Assembly (NCBI GenBank): GCA_963722575.1 | Contig: CAVRNR010000013.1 | Coordinates: 20,073-84,072, forward strand | DNA: 64,000 bases | Direction of reading: 5' to 3' | DNA from: Fen-178 sp963722575 | GTDB lineage: Bacteria > Acidobacteriota > Terriglobia > Bryobacterales > Bryobacteraceae | Shown here: piece after piece, positions 1 to 9,158 of the stretch | Layout: each line of letters starts with the position of its first letter | Position numbering within the stretch: the stretch's first letter is position 1 | Position numbers and translations under genes: made by a program | The notes under the pieces: model-generated | What the model was told of the DNA's origin: nothing | Databases searched by the model: none | Seen by the model: only the letters and a program-made list of their open reading frames with translations

Positions 1-713
1 TGTACGATGACCAAGTACAGGAAGAAGAGGACCATCACAACAGCCGGGCCGTAAATGACTTGGGTTGCATGCTTCCCCTGTACGAACTGCTTCGGCTTCG
101 GGGTCGCTAGCATGTAATGAAGCAGAAAAGCTAGGCCCAGAATGACCACTAAGCTCTGGATCGAACCCGCCAACATCCGTCCGAAGAACGAGGAGATGTA
201 AGGGCCGGTGAAGAAGGCTGCGCTGAGGCATATTCCTGCCAGGGCTAGCAGCGTAGCACCCCTGGCTGGAGCTTTGCCAGAGGCCACCAGGCCGCAACCC
301 AAAAAGCAGAATCCGATCAGAAAAGCAGCGAAGTCCAGCGCCATGCTCCTGGCTGGGAGGTTGGCAAAAGTAATATCTATGGTCTTGGTGACTGGAGCTT
401 TTCCGCCATTCTCGCGCCGCTCGACCACAAATGAGCGCGTCTCCCCGATCTTCGCCCGTTGCCGGTGGGCGAGGGCGCTGGAATCTTCGACGGAAATTCC
501 GCCGATGCTCCTGATGTAATCTCCCCTTTTGAGGCCGGCACGCTCGGCCGGGCTTCCCGGGCGCGCCCAGGTGACCGTGTTGTTACCGTCCTCTCGGTAG
601 CCGCTGTAAGGCACGTTCGACAGGTCGATCAGGCCGAGGATGCCCCAGCAGGCAAACAGGATGCCCACCGTGAAGAAGGGGATCCTGTACCTGCTGCTAC
701 TAGCGTTATCCAT
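1..713 (-). CDS. PDZ-domain membrane protein, partial (runs off left edge)
   Basis: The reading frame is open from an ATG at 713 to the first base of the window, so the C-terminus is missing. The start is preceded by an AGGAGG ribosome-binding site at about 718-724. The protein begins with a charged stretch and a hydrophobic segment (IPFFTVGILFACWGILGLI), followed by a PDZ-like region (GSPAERAGLKRGDYIRSIGG, the typical carboxylate-loop/ligand context) at about residues 50-70. Several further hydrophobic segments follow (ALDFAAFLIGFCFLGCGL and others). This suggests an inner-membrane protein with a PDZ domain facing the periplasm. Similar N-termini occur in acidobacterial sensor or peptidase proteins, but the catalytic or signalling part would lie outside the window, so no function is assigned. 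Confidence 0.75.
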   Translation of the reverse strand, partial: MDNASSSRYRIPFFTVGILFACWGILGLIDLSNVPYSGYREDGNNTVTWARPGSPAERAGLKRGDYIRSIGGISVEDSSALAHRQRAKIGETRSFVVERRENGGKAPVTKTIDITFANLPARSMALDFAAFLIGFCFLGCGLVASGKAPARGATLLALAGICLSAAFFTGPYISSFFGRMLAGSIQSLVVILGLAFLLHYMLATPKPKQFVQGKHATQVIYGPAVVMVLFFLYLVIV

Positions 714-1137
714 GGATTCCTCCTTTCTAGTGATTGAAACCTTCCCTATGGAGAACTTCGTACCTGGGTTTTAAGTTTTGGACTCCAAAGTCCGGCTTCA
801 GTATACACCCGGCCGCGATGTCTCGGCTCCGCGAACGAACACCGCGAACCTACAGGAGTGGTGACGGGTGACTCGCGAGCAGCAACGTCAAGGGAGGCCA
901 AGGTCACTTGGCCACCTAACGCTAAAACCGCGGATGTGCGCAGGCCGAAACTGAAGCCAGCCTAATAGCCGATATCACTACTTAACGCCCCCGAAAGACG
1001 GCCCTGGGATGCCGGTGAGAGCGGGACAACGGGTTCCGGGCGGATCACGCGCTATTCGGAAACTGCGGCCGGCTTGAAGATGGCTCCGCGGCACAAAAGC
1101 CCGGCCCAACTCATTCTACGATAAGCCTGCCGTACTA
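714..1137. other. Intergenic region, no gene seen
   Basis: About 420 bases between two minus-strand genes. It holds the ribosome-binding site and presumably the promoter of the PDZ-protein gene on its left side. I see no convincing ORF, RNA gene or repeat in the remainder. Confidence 0.5.
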
Positions 1138-1770
1138 CTAAGGCCGCGACATCGCCACAAGCGTGGGAGCCGGGTCGCCAGTCAGGCTGTCCTGGTTCGT
1201 TTGCGCGGTGGCCAACCGGGCACGCCTCTCCATGCCGAGGTGAATCAGATCGATATCTTCCTGGGAGATGGGAAGCTCGCTCCACAGCATCTGGGAGAAG
1301 TCCGCGCCGCCCCAATGCGCTTTCATCACGCCGCCCTCGGAATGCCGGGTGCACCCTTCCAGGATGTGGATAATTTCATGCACCAGCACGTGTGCCAGCA
1401 AGTGTGGCACAAGAGCCGGTTGGTTGGCCTCGATGCGATCGCGGAAGACCTGGATGTGCGTGCCTTCGTATGGCAACGCGTAAGCCAGCGCTCCGGGTTG
1501 CAGGGTAGCGGGCGTCTGGCCGGTCAGCGTAATGTGGATTCCCTCCGGCGGGCAGGATTTCGAATCCACCCAAACCAGCGTGACGCCAATCTTCCGCAAC
1601 ATCTTGGAGGTGATGGCTTTCGCCAGGTTGGCACCCCTGAGGTCGCCACCGCCCTGGTAATCCATGTAGACCGATACGCTGAGATCCGCCGCCGGCCTGG
1701 ATTCGCCAAAACCGGGCCCCGCAACCGCCGCCATCCAAACCGTCGCAACCGCTAATTTCTGTGCTCTCAT
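1138..1770 (-). CDS. Secreted HExxH metallopeptidase-like protein
   Basis: A 210-residue protein with an N-terminal signal peptide (about residues 1-22, ending near AGPGFGES). The key motif is HEIIH at about residues 131-135, followed by H143 in a CTRHSEGGVM context. This resembles a zinc site with a third ligand and a Met-turn-like GVM, though the spacing to the third histidine is longer than in classical metzincins. That supports a secreted zinc peptidase fold; the substrate is unknown. It is transcribed away from the sigma factor gene that starts at 1872, so 1771-1871 should hold divergent promoters. Proteins of this layout are common in Acidobacteria (general knowledge). Peptidase activity is an inference. 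Confidence 0.72.
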   Translation of the reverse strand: MRAQKLAVATVWMAAVAGPGFGESRPAADLSVSVYMDYQGGGDLRGANLAKAITSKMLRKIGVTLVWVDSKSCPPEGIHITLTGQTPATLQPGALAYALPYEGTHIQVFRDRIEANQPALVPHLLAHVLVHEIIHILEGCTRHSEGGVMKAHWGGADFSQMLWSELPISQEDIDLIHLGMERRARLATAQTNQDSLTGDPAPTLVAMSRP

Positions 1771-1871
1771 TTTCGTTGCTCCCGACCGGAACGCGAAAGG
1801 GGCACGAAATCGGGGCCAAAACGGGAGAATTAGAGGCTAAAATAGTGGAAACGCAAGAACAGTCGGCTCCT

Positions 1872-2447
1872 ATGGCGGATTCTCGTGGCGAAGTCACCGT
1901 GCTATTGGGTGAACTGAAGCTCGGACGCAAGGACGCGCTGGAGCGGCTTATGCCGCTGGTTTACAGGGAGTTGCGCCGCGTGGCGGGCCGCTGCATGCGC
2001 GACGAACGGCCCGGCCACACCCTCCAGCCCACCGCCCTGGTCCACGAGGCCTACCTCCGGTTGGTGGACCAGGACCACGCCGATTGGCAAAACCGCGCCC
2101 AGTTCGTGGGCGTGGCCGCCCAGCTCATGCGCCGCCTGCTGGTGGACCACGCCCGCGGACGCCGCGCTCTCAAACGCGGCATCCCCGTCACCATGAACGA
2201 ACAGATATTCAATCGAGCCGCCGGCGCCGACCACACCGAGGAAGTCCTGGCGGTGGACGAAATCCTGGCTCGCCTCGTCGAACTCGACCCGCAGCAGGCG
2301 CGCATCGTCGAGCTGCGCTATTTCGGCGGCCTATCGGTGGAGGAGACCGCCGAGGCCATGGCGATCTCCGCCCGCACGGTCAAGCGCGACTGGGCCATGG
2401 CCAAGGCCTGGATGAAGACCCAACTGGAGAGTGGAGGGTCTAAATGA
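1872..2447 (+). CDS. RNA polymerase ECF-type sigma factor (TIGR02999-like)
   Basis: A 191-residue protein from ATG 1872. The open frame continues upstream to 1761, but the conserved sequence begins at MADSRGEVTVLL, so the shorter start is chosen. Sigma region 2 covers the N-terminal half (LMPLVYRELRRVAGR, followed by HTLQPTALVHEAYLRLVD, which is characteristic of the TIGR02999 sigma subfamily). Region 4 is C-terminal (VELRYFGGLSVEETAEAMAI, then SARTVKRDW, a helix-turn-helix). It should direct RNA polymerase to a dedicated promoter set. The stop overlaps the start of the kinase gene by four bases, so the two are translationally coupled. This fits ECF families regulated by a partner Ser/Thr kinase rather than an anti-sigma factor; that partnership is inferred from position. 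Confidence 0.93.
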   Translation: MADSRGEVTVLLGELKLGRKDALERLMPLVYRELRRVAGRCMRDERPGHTLQPTALVHEAYLRLVDQDHADWQNRAQFVGVAAQLMRRLLVDHARGRRALKRGIPVTMNEQIFNRAAGADHTEEVLAVDEILARLVELDPQQARIVELRYFGGLSVEETAEAMAISARTVKRDWAMAKAWMKTQLESGGSK

Positions 2448-5362
2448 CGCCGCAGCGCTGGAGCAGAATCAAGGAGCTCTTCGGCGTGGCCCTGGAGACG
2501 CCCGAGCCAGAACGGCCGGCTTTCCTCGATTCCGCTTGCGGCGGCGACGCCGAATTGCGCGCGGATGTGGAGCGCCTGCTGGCGGAAAGTGATGCCGCCA
2601 GCCTGCCCAACCCCGCCAGCGGATTGCTGAACGCCGCCCGCGAACTGGCGCCCGGCCAGACGCTGGCGCAATACCGCGTGGAGGCCAAGCTTGGGGAAGG
2701 CGGCATGGGGGCGGTCTACCGCGCCTACGACACAAAACTTCGCCGCCAGGTGGCGCTGAAGGTGCTCGCGCCGGAGCGCCTGGCCGACGCCGAGAGCAAA
2801 CAGCGCCTAATTCGCGAGGCGCGCGCGGCCTCGGCCCTGAACCACCCCAACATTGTGACCGTGCATGAGATCGGGTCGGGGGTGCCCGCTTGCGGGCCCG
2901 GGGTGGACTTCATCGCCATGGAATTGGTGGAGGGGAAGAGCCTCAAGGACGCGATCTCGGCCAAGGGCCTGCCGTTGCCGAAAGCGCTGGATTACGCCGC
3001 ACAAATTGCCGCAGGGCTGGCCAAAGCTCACGCCGCTGGCATCATCCACCGCGATCTGAAGCCCGGCAACGTTATGGTGACACCTGACGGGCTGGTGAAG
3101 CTGCTGGATTTCGGGCTGGCGCGGCGGCAGCGGTTGGGGGAGTCGGAAACCACTCTCACCACGGAGGGTATGATCGCCGGCACGCTGGCCTATATGCCGC
3201 CGGAGCAAGCGGAGGGAAGGGCAGCAGACGCGCGGTCGGATATTTTCTCGTTTGGGGCGGTGCTGTACGAGATGCTCACCGGCAGGCAGGCGTTCGAAGG
3301 CAAGTCGCAGGCCGGCCTGATCGCCGCCATCATGGAGAAGAACCCGCCGTCTGTGTCCAGCGTCCAGCCAACGTCCCCGCCGGCTCTCGATCGCGTCGTG
3401 AGGAAATGCCTTGAAAAAGATCCTGACCGGAGGTGGCAGTCCGCTGCCGATCTTCGCGACGAACTCCAATGGGTGGCAGAGACCGCCGGCCACCCCGAGG
3501 GTCCGGGGCCCTCCGGCTTTGCTCGCCGGCCTTGGGTGCGGCGGCGGGTAACTCTTGGGCTCGCCGCCGCCATAGCCCTGGTCTTCGCGGCCATCTTCGT
3601 TTGGTGGCTGAGCCGATCCTCAACCGGCACCGATTCATCCATGCGGCCCGTCAGCCGCTGGGTTTTCAAGATCCCCGAAGGGGTCATCGAAGAAGGAGCG
3701 GGCGGCGCCCTGACGTTCTCGCCCGACGGTGCGAAGCTGGTCTACACGGCGGTGCGAGCGGGGACATGGCAGCTTTATCTTCGCAGGCTGGATCAGTTGC
3801 AAGCCACTGCAATCCCTGGAACCGAGGGCGAGAGTTCTCCGTTTTTTTCCCCTGACGGGAACTGGGTCGGGTTCTTCGCCGGGGGCAAGCTGAAGAAAGT
3901 CTCGTTGGCCGGAGAGGCGCCGCTGACCATTTGCGAAACGGGGACTGGTAGGGGGCTGGGCGGCAGTTGGGCGCCCGATGGGACGATCGTGTTCGCGCCC
4001 GGCCAGCCATTTGGCCTGATGCGCGTTTCGGCCAATGGGGGCACCCCGGTGGCGCTCACTACGCCCGATCCCAGACAAGGAGAAATGGCCCACATCTGGC
4101 CCGAGGTGCTGCCGGGCGGGGAGGCGGTGCTGTTCACGATTCTTCGCGCCGGGCTTGGCTTCGGCGACCACCCGATCGCGATTTTTTCGCTGAAAAGCGG
4201 CGAGCGTCGGATTCTCTCCAGAGATTTCACGTTCGTCCGGTACGCAGCGACCGGGCACTTGGTCTGCTATCGGGAGGGATCGGTCGCGGCTCTGCCCTTC
4301 GATTTGAAGCGCCTGAGAATCGCGGGCCCGCCCGTCAATCTACTCGAGGGAGTGGCAAGGGTAGGAAGCGGAGTGGAGCGAGTTGCCCCTGTCCTGGGGC
4401 TCTCCGGCTCAGGATCGCTGGCCTTTGTTAAGGAAGACCCGAAGGCAAGGACTTCACGGTTCGTCTGGGTCAGTCAGGCCGGCGCCGCGCAGCCGCTTGC
4501 AGTGCCCGAGCAGGAAGAGGAGTTCCCCGCTTTGTCGCCGGACGGCCGCCTGCTTGCCATGACCGTCACCAACCAGCAAGGTTCGCATATCTGGCTTTGG
4601 GATCTCCAACGGGACACGTTGAACCGGCTGACGTACGAAGGCGACAACCACGCGCCCATCTGGTCGCCGGACGGGCAGTGGGTGGTCTTCAGTTCAAATC
4701 AGCAGGGGCCGGAATCGAATCTGTACCGGAGGCGCGCCGACGGGACCGGGCCGGCGGAGCGGCTTTTGTCATCGGTCAACCATCAGGATCCGGGGTCCTT
4801 CTCGCCCGACGGAAAGTTGTTGGCCTTTGCGGAATTTGGCGGTGAGAGCAAATGGGACATATGGGTGCTCGCCATGGATGGCGCTCGGGCCGCCCGGCCG
4901 TTTCTCCAAACAAAGTTCAGCGAGCAGGAGCCTATGATCTCGCCGGATGGAAGGTGGATCGCCTACTCATCGGATGAATCCGGGCGCTCGGAAGTCTATG
5001 TCCAGCCTTTTCCGCAGGGCGGCCGGAAGTGGCAGATTTCGAACGAGGGCGCCAACCAGCCGCTGTGGGCGCCCGACGGACGCCGTCTTTTCTTCCGCAC
5101 GCCAGACAGCGTCGTGGACGTCGCGATTGAGACTCGGCCCGAGTTTGTCGTGGGGAAACGAGACGTGCTGTTTTCGGGATACTACCGGGGCCGAACTGGG
5201 TTCGGCCACCCGAATTACGAAATCTCCCGCGACGGGCAGCGGTTTCTCATGCTGCAGCCGTCGCTCCCACAGGGCACAGGGGCGACAGAAATCAACGTCG
5301 TTCTCAATTGGTCGGAAGAGTTGAAAGGGCTCGTGCGTCCTCAGAATCGGGCGGGCAAATGA
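2444..5362 (+). CDS. Transmembrane Ser/Thr protein kinase with PD40 beta-propeller
   Basis: A 972-residue bitopic kinase. A short N-terminal segment (about 1-70) resembles the extension seen in sigma-linked kinases. The Hanks-type kinase domain runs from about 75 to 345: glycine loop LGEGGMGAVYRAYD, catalytic lysine in VALKVL, HRDLKPGN loop near 201 and DFGLA near 222. A single membrane span follows at about 367-386 (LGLAAAIALVFAAIFVWWL). The rest is a WD40-like propeller with repeated (F/L)SPDG motifs such as TFSPDGAKLVYT, FFSPDGNWVGFF and MISPDGRWIAYSSD, typical of PD40/TolB repeats, presumably periplasmic. The start codon overlaps the end of the ECF sigma gene (ATGA-type overlap), so the kinase probably acts in the same signalling unit. 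All key catalytic residues are present. The signal sensed is unknown. Confidence 0.93.
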   Translation: MTPQRWSRIKELFGVALETPEPERPAFLDSACGGDAELRADVERLLAESDAASLPNPASGLLNAARELAPGQTLAQYRVEAKLGEGGMGAVYRAYDTKLRRQVALKVLAPERLADAESKQRLIREARAASALNHPNIVTVHEIGSGVPACGPGVDFIAMELVEGKSLKDAISAKGLPLPKALDYAAQIAAGLAKAHAAGIIHRDLKPGNVMVTPDGLVKLLDFGLARRQRLGESETTLTTEGMIAGTLAYMPPEQAEGRAADARSDIFSFGAVLYEMLTGRQAFEGKSQAGLIAAIMEKNPPSVSSVQPTSPPALDRVVRKCLEKDPDRRWQSAADLRDELQWVAETAGHPEGPGPSGFARRPWVRRRVTLGLAAAIALVFAAIFVWWLSRSSTGTDSSMRPVSRWVFKIPEGVIEEGAGGALTFSPDGAKLVYTAVRAGTWQLYLRRLDQLQATAIPGTEGESSPFFSPDGNWVGFFAGGKLKKVSLAGEAPLTICETGTGRGLGGSWAPDGTIVFAPGQPFGLMRVSANGGTPVALTTPDPRQGEMAHIWPEVLPGGEAVLFTILRAGLGFGDHPIAIFSLKSGERRILSRDFTFVRYAATGHLVCYREGSVAALPFDLKRLRIAGPPVNLLEGVARVGSGVERVAPVLGLSGSGSLAFVKEDPKARTSRFVWVSQAGAAQPLAVPEQEEEFPALSPDGRLLAMTVTNQQGSHIWLWDLQRDTLNRLTYEGDNHAPIWSPDGQWVVFSSNQQGPESNLYRRRADGTGPAERLLSSVNHQDPGSFSPDGKLLAFAEFGGESKWDIWVLAMDGARAARPFLQTKFSEQEPMISPDGRWIAYSSDESGRSEVYVQPFPQGGRKWQISNEGANQPLWAPDGRRLFFRTPDSVVDVAIETRPEFVVGKRDVLFSGYYRGRTGFGHPNYEISRDGQRFLMLQPSLPQGTGATEINVVLNWSEELKGLVRPQNRAGK

Positions 5363-5880
5363 GCCAGGATCGGCCGCAGCATCTCCCACTTCCGCATCCC
5401 CAAGAAGCTCGGTGAGGGCGGCTTGGGCGCCGGGCATTACACCTTGCGATCGGATCGTCGGCACTCAGAAACAGGCATAGTGGATGATATGTGGGCTTTC
5501 CGGAAACTTGCCCTTAGAGGTAATCGCTCGACCGGCGCACAGGACCATTGCCCCAGCGGACGTTGCCCCCGGAGTTGGCTACCGATAATGTCCCTTAACG
5601 CCGTCGTGGAACTGGCGCTACAATCCTTCGGTTAAACAGCCGAATGCCTTAGAGCCGCCTCGCGCTGCAAACACAAGACTTAGACGTGCCAAAAGCCGAT
5701 TATCGTGGAATTTGGGGGGACTCTGGGGCGACCGACTGCCGGGGAAAAAGGCGCTTTCTCCCGCGCTTCAGCACCGATGAGTGGCGGTCTTCATTCCGGC
5801 ATATCTGTTTACCCAGCCGGAGGCCCAGGGACGCCGACCTGCCGTGGCGTCTCTGCTGTTTGCTGCTATATTTGGCACGT
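5363..5880. other. Intergenic region bordering the accessory island
   Basis: About 520 bases with no convincing gene; the short open frames look accidental. It contains the first copy of the GCTACCGATA border motif (5577-5590) and may mark the change from backbone to island. Confidence 0.45.
5577..5590 (+). repeat. Island border motif, copy 1 (GGCTACCGATAATG)
   Basis: The ten-base core GCTACCGATA occurs here and again at 9146, 12340 and 17808 in direct orientation, and once inverted at about 35821-35830. Each copy lies between gene modules, and one lies 19-32 bases before an intact tyrosine recombinase gene, which suggests a recombination site. See the findings. Confidence 0.5.
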
Positions 5881-6552
5881 ATGGGAAAGCTGCGAAATGA
5901 ACTAGAGTCTCGAAAGAGGGATCAAACCCGCCTCGTCGAGGCTGTGGAATACCTCACCGAAGCCGTTATTTCCGCTGCAGCGCCGTTTGTCGACGCGGGT
6001 GGGCTTGACCTCACCCGAGGAGCAGTAAGCAAGCTAGTCACTGACAGTATCCGGCTAGAACGTGTGCCGACGAGACGCAGGGTAGGAACTGTCTACTTAG
6101 ACCGTCTGGGTAAGAAAACATACTCAACTGGCATCGAGTCGGCTCGGAGCGTCAAGCCGGTCAATGCTCTCTTCCATCTGAATGATCTCATTCTAGCAGC
6201 GGGGCTGACGGTGCCGAGCGTATACACAGCGTGGGTAGTTAAGTGGCTCGCGCCCTTTGCGATTCTGGTACTTGTCAGCAGAATGCGGTCGCTCACTGAG
6301 ATTCCTGTACAACCACATCACGCGATTACCCTGCTCGCCATGTGGGGGCGAGCCGACGCGACAAAGCGAGTTATCGGTGCCGGATTACTGCACGGTGTCA
6401 ACACTGAACTTCGGCGGCACGACAGACCGGAAATCACCGAAGAAGAGCTGCAAGCCACCCTGAAATGGCTCGAAAACGTAGGCGCGATTCAATCCGTGCT
6501 GGGGAGTGCATCCGACTGGATGGTAAAGGAAGAAGTTGCCGCGTCGGTTTAG
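5881..6552 (+). CDS. Hypothetical protein, first gene of the island
   Basis: A 223-residue protein if started at ATG 5881 (MGKLRNELESRKRDQT). The frame is open further upstream to 5686, but that part is rich in Arg/Trp/Cys and does not look like protein. The N-terminus is strongly charged and helical, possibly a coiled coil. One hydrophobic stretch is seen in the middle (VVKWLAPFAILVLVSRM, about residues 115-135). The C-terminal 60 residues (ITEEELQATLKWLENVGAIQ) look like a winged-helix end. I do not recognise the family. It is followed after a short gap by the convergent papain-like gene, so the two are not in one operon. Confidence 0.5.
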   Translation: MGKLRNELESRKRDQTRLVEAVEYLTEAVISAAAPFVDAGGLDLTRGAVSKLVTDSIRLERVPTRRRVGTVYLDRLGKKTYSTGIESARSVKPVNALFHLNDLILAAGLTVPSVYTAWVVKWLAPFAILVLVSRMRSLTEIPVQPHHAITLLAMWGRADATKRVIGAGLLHGVNTELRRHDRPEITEEELQATLKWLENVGAIQSVLGSASDWMVKEEVAASV

Positions 6553-6565
6553 TGTGCCCTTCTGG

Positions 6566-8215
6566 TTATCTGTACGTGGGCACAATGTGAGAGAACGGTT
6601 CATTTCTGCGCCGCAGGCTGCCCACGACGAAATCGAACATGGGTCGCGTGCAATTCTCCACCACGACCTCACGGACGGACTCGTCAGCGCCCTGCGTAAG
6701 GCCCCTTTCGAGCTCGGCGGCAAGCTCTTCATTGATCCAGACGATCTCGGTCAATGGCACCGAGCGTGCGATTCCGGTCGCATCGAACAGTAACTCGGCG
6801 GCTGGTTCCCCGGCAATACTGAGCACTGCACGCCACCAGAAGCGTGGATGAGGCGAAGACAGGATTGCCCTTCGCACATCGCGGCTGCGAAACTGTTCCT
6901 CACGCACCTTTCGCTTATAGTCGTTCGATAGAATGAGGTGCAAGTCCCATTCGCGTCCGAGGTCGTCATCCGCGAGCGGGTCCATGAGTAGGGCATCCAA
7001 CCGCTCGACACGCCTTAGAACGTCGGTGTAGCGTAAGCGAATCTTGTTGTACACGGGCACTATCACAGCGCGCGGAAAAACGTCCAGCGTTTTGCCGTGT
7101 TTGTGCCACGAGGTGATCAACCTCACGTGCTTCCCTGGCGTCGGCGCGAGACCGATCCGCGAAAACGGACAGATCTGATCATCGTGGCCATAGAACTCGT
7201 GGATGCGACGGCCAAACAGCGGGACGAATTTTCGGTTGGCATTTTCGGTCGCGAACGGCGCGTCCAACTCCGAGTAACCCGTCACCGCGATGGCATGCAG
7301 ACTCTCTTCCCCAGCAATGGTGACTACGAGCAGGACGGGAAGTTCCATAGCAAGATAGCCGTACAGCAAGGATGCAAAAGGCACAGCGCCGCCGTCGGTC
7401 GTACCATCGGCCTCGTCGCTAAGTGGACCGGCCGCGTCGGTGGCTTGAAGATCGTAGAGTTCCGGTTCCAGCTCGATGGCGCGAATTGCCGTACAGATTT
7501 CCTCGATCTCAAGACCCGTGGATGGGATGGGGCGCCCGTAGTGGCCGATCCGGCTGGCCGTTCTCGTGATCGCGGCAGGTCCAGGCACTGGCGTCTGGAA
7601 AAGGTCGGCGGACCTGTGGAAACAAGTCCAGAGCGCCACAGTAGCGCAGGCAGCGAGCACTGTGTCCTGTTCCTGGAACGGGATGGATTTGACGGTGAGC
7701 TTGATGCCGCAGACGTTCGCGCAATAATCCCGCGACACCGGGAAGCGGCGTTTGTGCTTCGGCTCTAGGTCGCAAATTTCAGGATATGTAGCAAGGAGCG
7801 AACGTCCGATTACCGCCTCAGGCAAGGGGCGGGCGACGATGAAACCGCGGTAGCTCGCCTGGAGCAGATTTTCGGTTTGAGCACTTGCGCCCGACTGCAG
7901 ATCGCGCAAATGCTCGTCAGATAGTTCGGCTTCGAAAAAGTGGAGCCGTTTGCACCAGCGTGAAAAGACGGTGTGGCACTTCGCATAGTACTCGGCAAAG
8001 GCATCCAAATAATCCGAGTCGGTGTAGGGATACTCAATGATCATCGACCGGACACCGAGGTCGGCCAAGTACCCGGCCATGTTCTTTACACGGCTTTGAT
8101 GGAAGATTGTGGTGGCGTGGGCAGCATCTCCTGAGAGAGCCTCAGCGAGCTGCTTCGCCGCCCCTTCCCCGTCCGCGCGCGGGAACGGCAGCAGCGTATA
8201 GCCGACCGTCGGCAT
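6566..8215 (-). CDS. Papain-fold (C39-like) cysteine peptidase-like protein
   Basis: A 549-residue protein. Residues 181-200 (QEQDTVLAACATVALW) and 305-314 (SLHAIAVTGY) form a Gln/Cys ... His pattern: Q183 seven residues before C190, then H307 in a beta-strand context. This is the arrangement of C39-like and other papain-fold peptidases (oxyanion Gln, nucleophile Cys, general-base His). The segment before it (about 100-165) and the long C-terminal part (about 330-549) are not recognised. No signal peptide or membrane segment is seen, so it is probably cytoplasmic. Its start follows the stop of a 56-codon gene by three bases, indicating co-transcription. It lies among likely defence genes. Peptidase or transglutaminase-like activity is an inference from three residues. 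Confidence 0.6.
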   Translation of the reverse strand: MPTVGYTLLPFPRADGEGAAKQLAEALSGDAAHATTIFHQSRVKNMAGYLADLGVRSMIIEYPYTDSDYLDAFAEYYAKCHTVFSRWCKRLHFFEAELSDEHLRDLQSGASAQTENLLQASYRGFIVARPLPEAVIGRSLLATYPEICDLEPKHKRRFPVSRDYCANVCGIKLTVKSIPFQEQDTVLAACATVALWTCFHRSADLFQTPVPGPAAITRTASRIGHYGRPIPSTGLEIEEICTAIRAIELEPELYDLQATDAAGPLSDEADGTTDGGAVPFASLLYGYLAMELPVLLVVTIAGEESLHAIAVTGYSELDAPFATENANRKFVPLFGRRIHEFYGHDDQICPFSRIGLAPTPGKHVRLITSWHKHGKTLDVFPRAVIVPVYNKIRLRYTDVLRRVERLDALLMDPLADDDLGREWDLHLILSNDYKRKVREEQFRSRDVRRAILSSPHPRFWWRAVLSIAGEPAAELLFDATGIARSVPLTEIVWINEELAAELERGLTQGADESVREVVVENCTRPMFDFVVGSLRRRNEPFSHIVPTYR

Positions 8216-8218
8216 CTC

Positions 8219-8389
8219 TTAGATGCCAACGCGGCTCTTCAGCAATGCGGGTCGGATGACGTTTGCTTTCTTCAGCGCGTCTGCCGTTTCACGCACGCCT
8301 TCAAACTTTGATTTCAGGCGAGCAGCGTCCAAGGGCCTGAAGCGGAGCTTCAAGGGTTTAGCCTGGGACGTTTCCTGCTGCATTTGCAT
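8219..8389 (-). CDS. Small 56-residue protein upstream of the papain-like gene
   Basis: ATG at 8389 is preceded by a good ribosome-binding site (CAGGAG, six bases upstream), and the stop at 8219 is three bases before the start of the papain-like gene. The predicted peptide begins MQMQQETSQAKPLKLRFRPL and ends in LKSRVGI. It is basic, without cysteine, and probably helical in its middle (DAARLKSKFEGVRETADALKKA). Good spacing and coupling make it a likely real gene. Possible roles are an inhibitor, cofactor or substrate of the downstream papain-like protein; none can be shown from sequence. Confidence 0.6.
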   Translation of the reverse strand: MQMQQETSQAKPLKLRFRPLDAARLKSKFEGVRETADALKKANVIRPALLKSRVGI

Positions 8390-8777
8390 TATTGCTCCTG
8401 TATTATTTGATGCTTGACGCCGCGGTTCAGACTCGAAACCGAGTCGGCCGTTGAATCCGAATTGTGTCGAGCAGCCAAATTCCTGAATACGAGGACATTA
8501 TCACATATCTATCTCATCGTCAAGAACTTCCGGGAATCTCCGCGGATACTCCATTTTTGCAGAGCGGTGGAACCCCTTGCCCCGAAGTGCCGCCGTGCCG
8601 GAGTCCCTCCGTCCAGCCAACCCACGATTCGCTTTCCTGATCCGGGGGTGCGTCCGATGCTGCGTTCCTGCTCGCCACTTTTAGCGTAGCACCATGGACG
8701 CGCGTCAGGATGTGGGAAAAAACTACTGAAGTAGTCGGCGATGCAGTGGGGGCACGGGAATACCAGGGAAACGTCTC

Positions 8778-9020
8778 GTCAAAGGCAGCAGTGGCCGCAA
8801 CCTGCTGCTGCCGTTCAGCCACGTTTTTGCGTTTTTCATCGGCCGCAATTTGGCGTGCGGCAATCTCGTCGAGTGCGCGCCGCTTGGCTTCCATCCGGAC
8901 GTGGGAGTACCGCGAAAGCATGGCGCGCGAGACGTGACCGGCAATGCGCATGATCACCTCATCGCCCGCGCCCGACTCGGCCGGCAGGTTCGGTGACCAG
9001 CGGGTAGGGCGGTTATCGTG
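8778..9020 (-). pseudogene. C-terminal remnant of a tyrosine recombinase
   Basis: Reading leftwards, a degraded stretch (HDNRPTRWSPNLPAESGAGD) leads into VIMRIAGHVSRAMLSRYSHV and RMEAKRRALDEIA. This matches the end of phage-type integrases: the H-[LIV]-R box is degraded, but the AGH box and the catalytic Tyr region in SRYSHVRMEAKR are clear. The N-terminal and catalytic middle parts are absent. It shows that an older recombinase once sat at this module border. Sequence beyond about 8778 in the same frame no longer resembles an integrase. Confidence 0.7.
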
Positions 9021-9144
9021 CCATGGTCCACGGCATCCCGTATTCCCTCTACGGTTTGGGCGGGGGGCATATCAGGACTCAACGCTGCGCGGGGAGCCGA
9101 ACTGCCCGGCCCCTGTAGATCTGCTCGCTCGTTTCCGAGGGACA

Positions 9145-9158
9145 AGCTACCGATATTA
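9145..9158 (+). repeat. Island border motif, copy 2 (AGCTACCGATATTA)
   Basis: Carries the GCTACCGATA core, between the recombinase remnant and the Cap4/STAND gene. It extends to GCTACCGATATT, shared exactly with the copy at 17808. Confidence 0.5.

Noticed and set aside
208..737. Plus-strand open frames over the left edge
   Set aside because: The minus strand has a continuous frame with a strong ribosome-binding site, signal-like segment and PDZ motif; the plus frames are its shadows.
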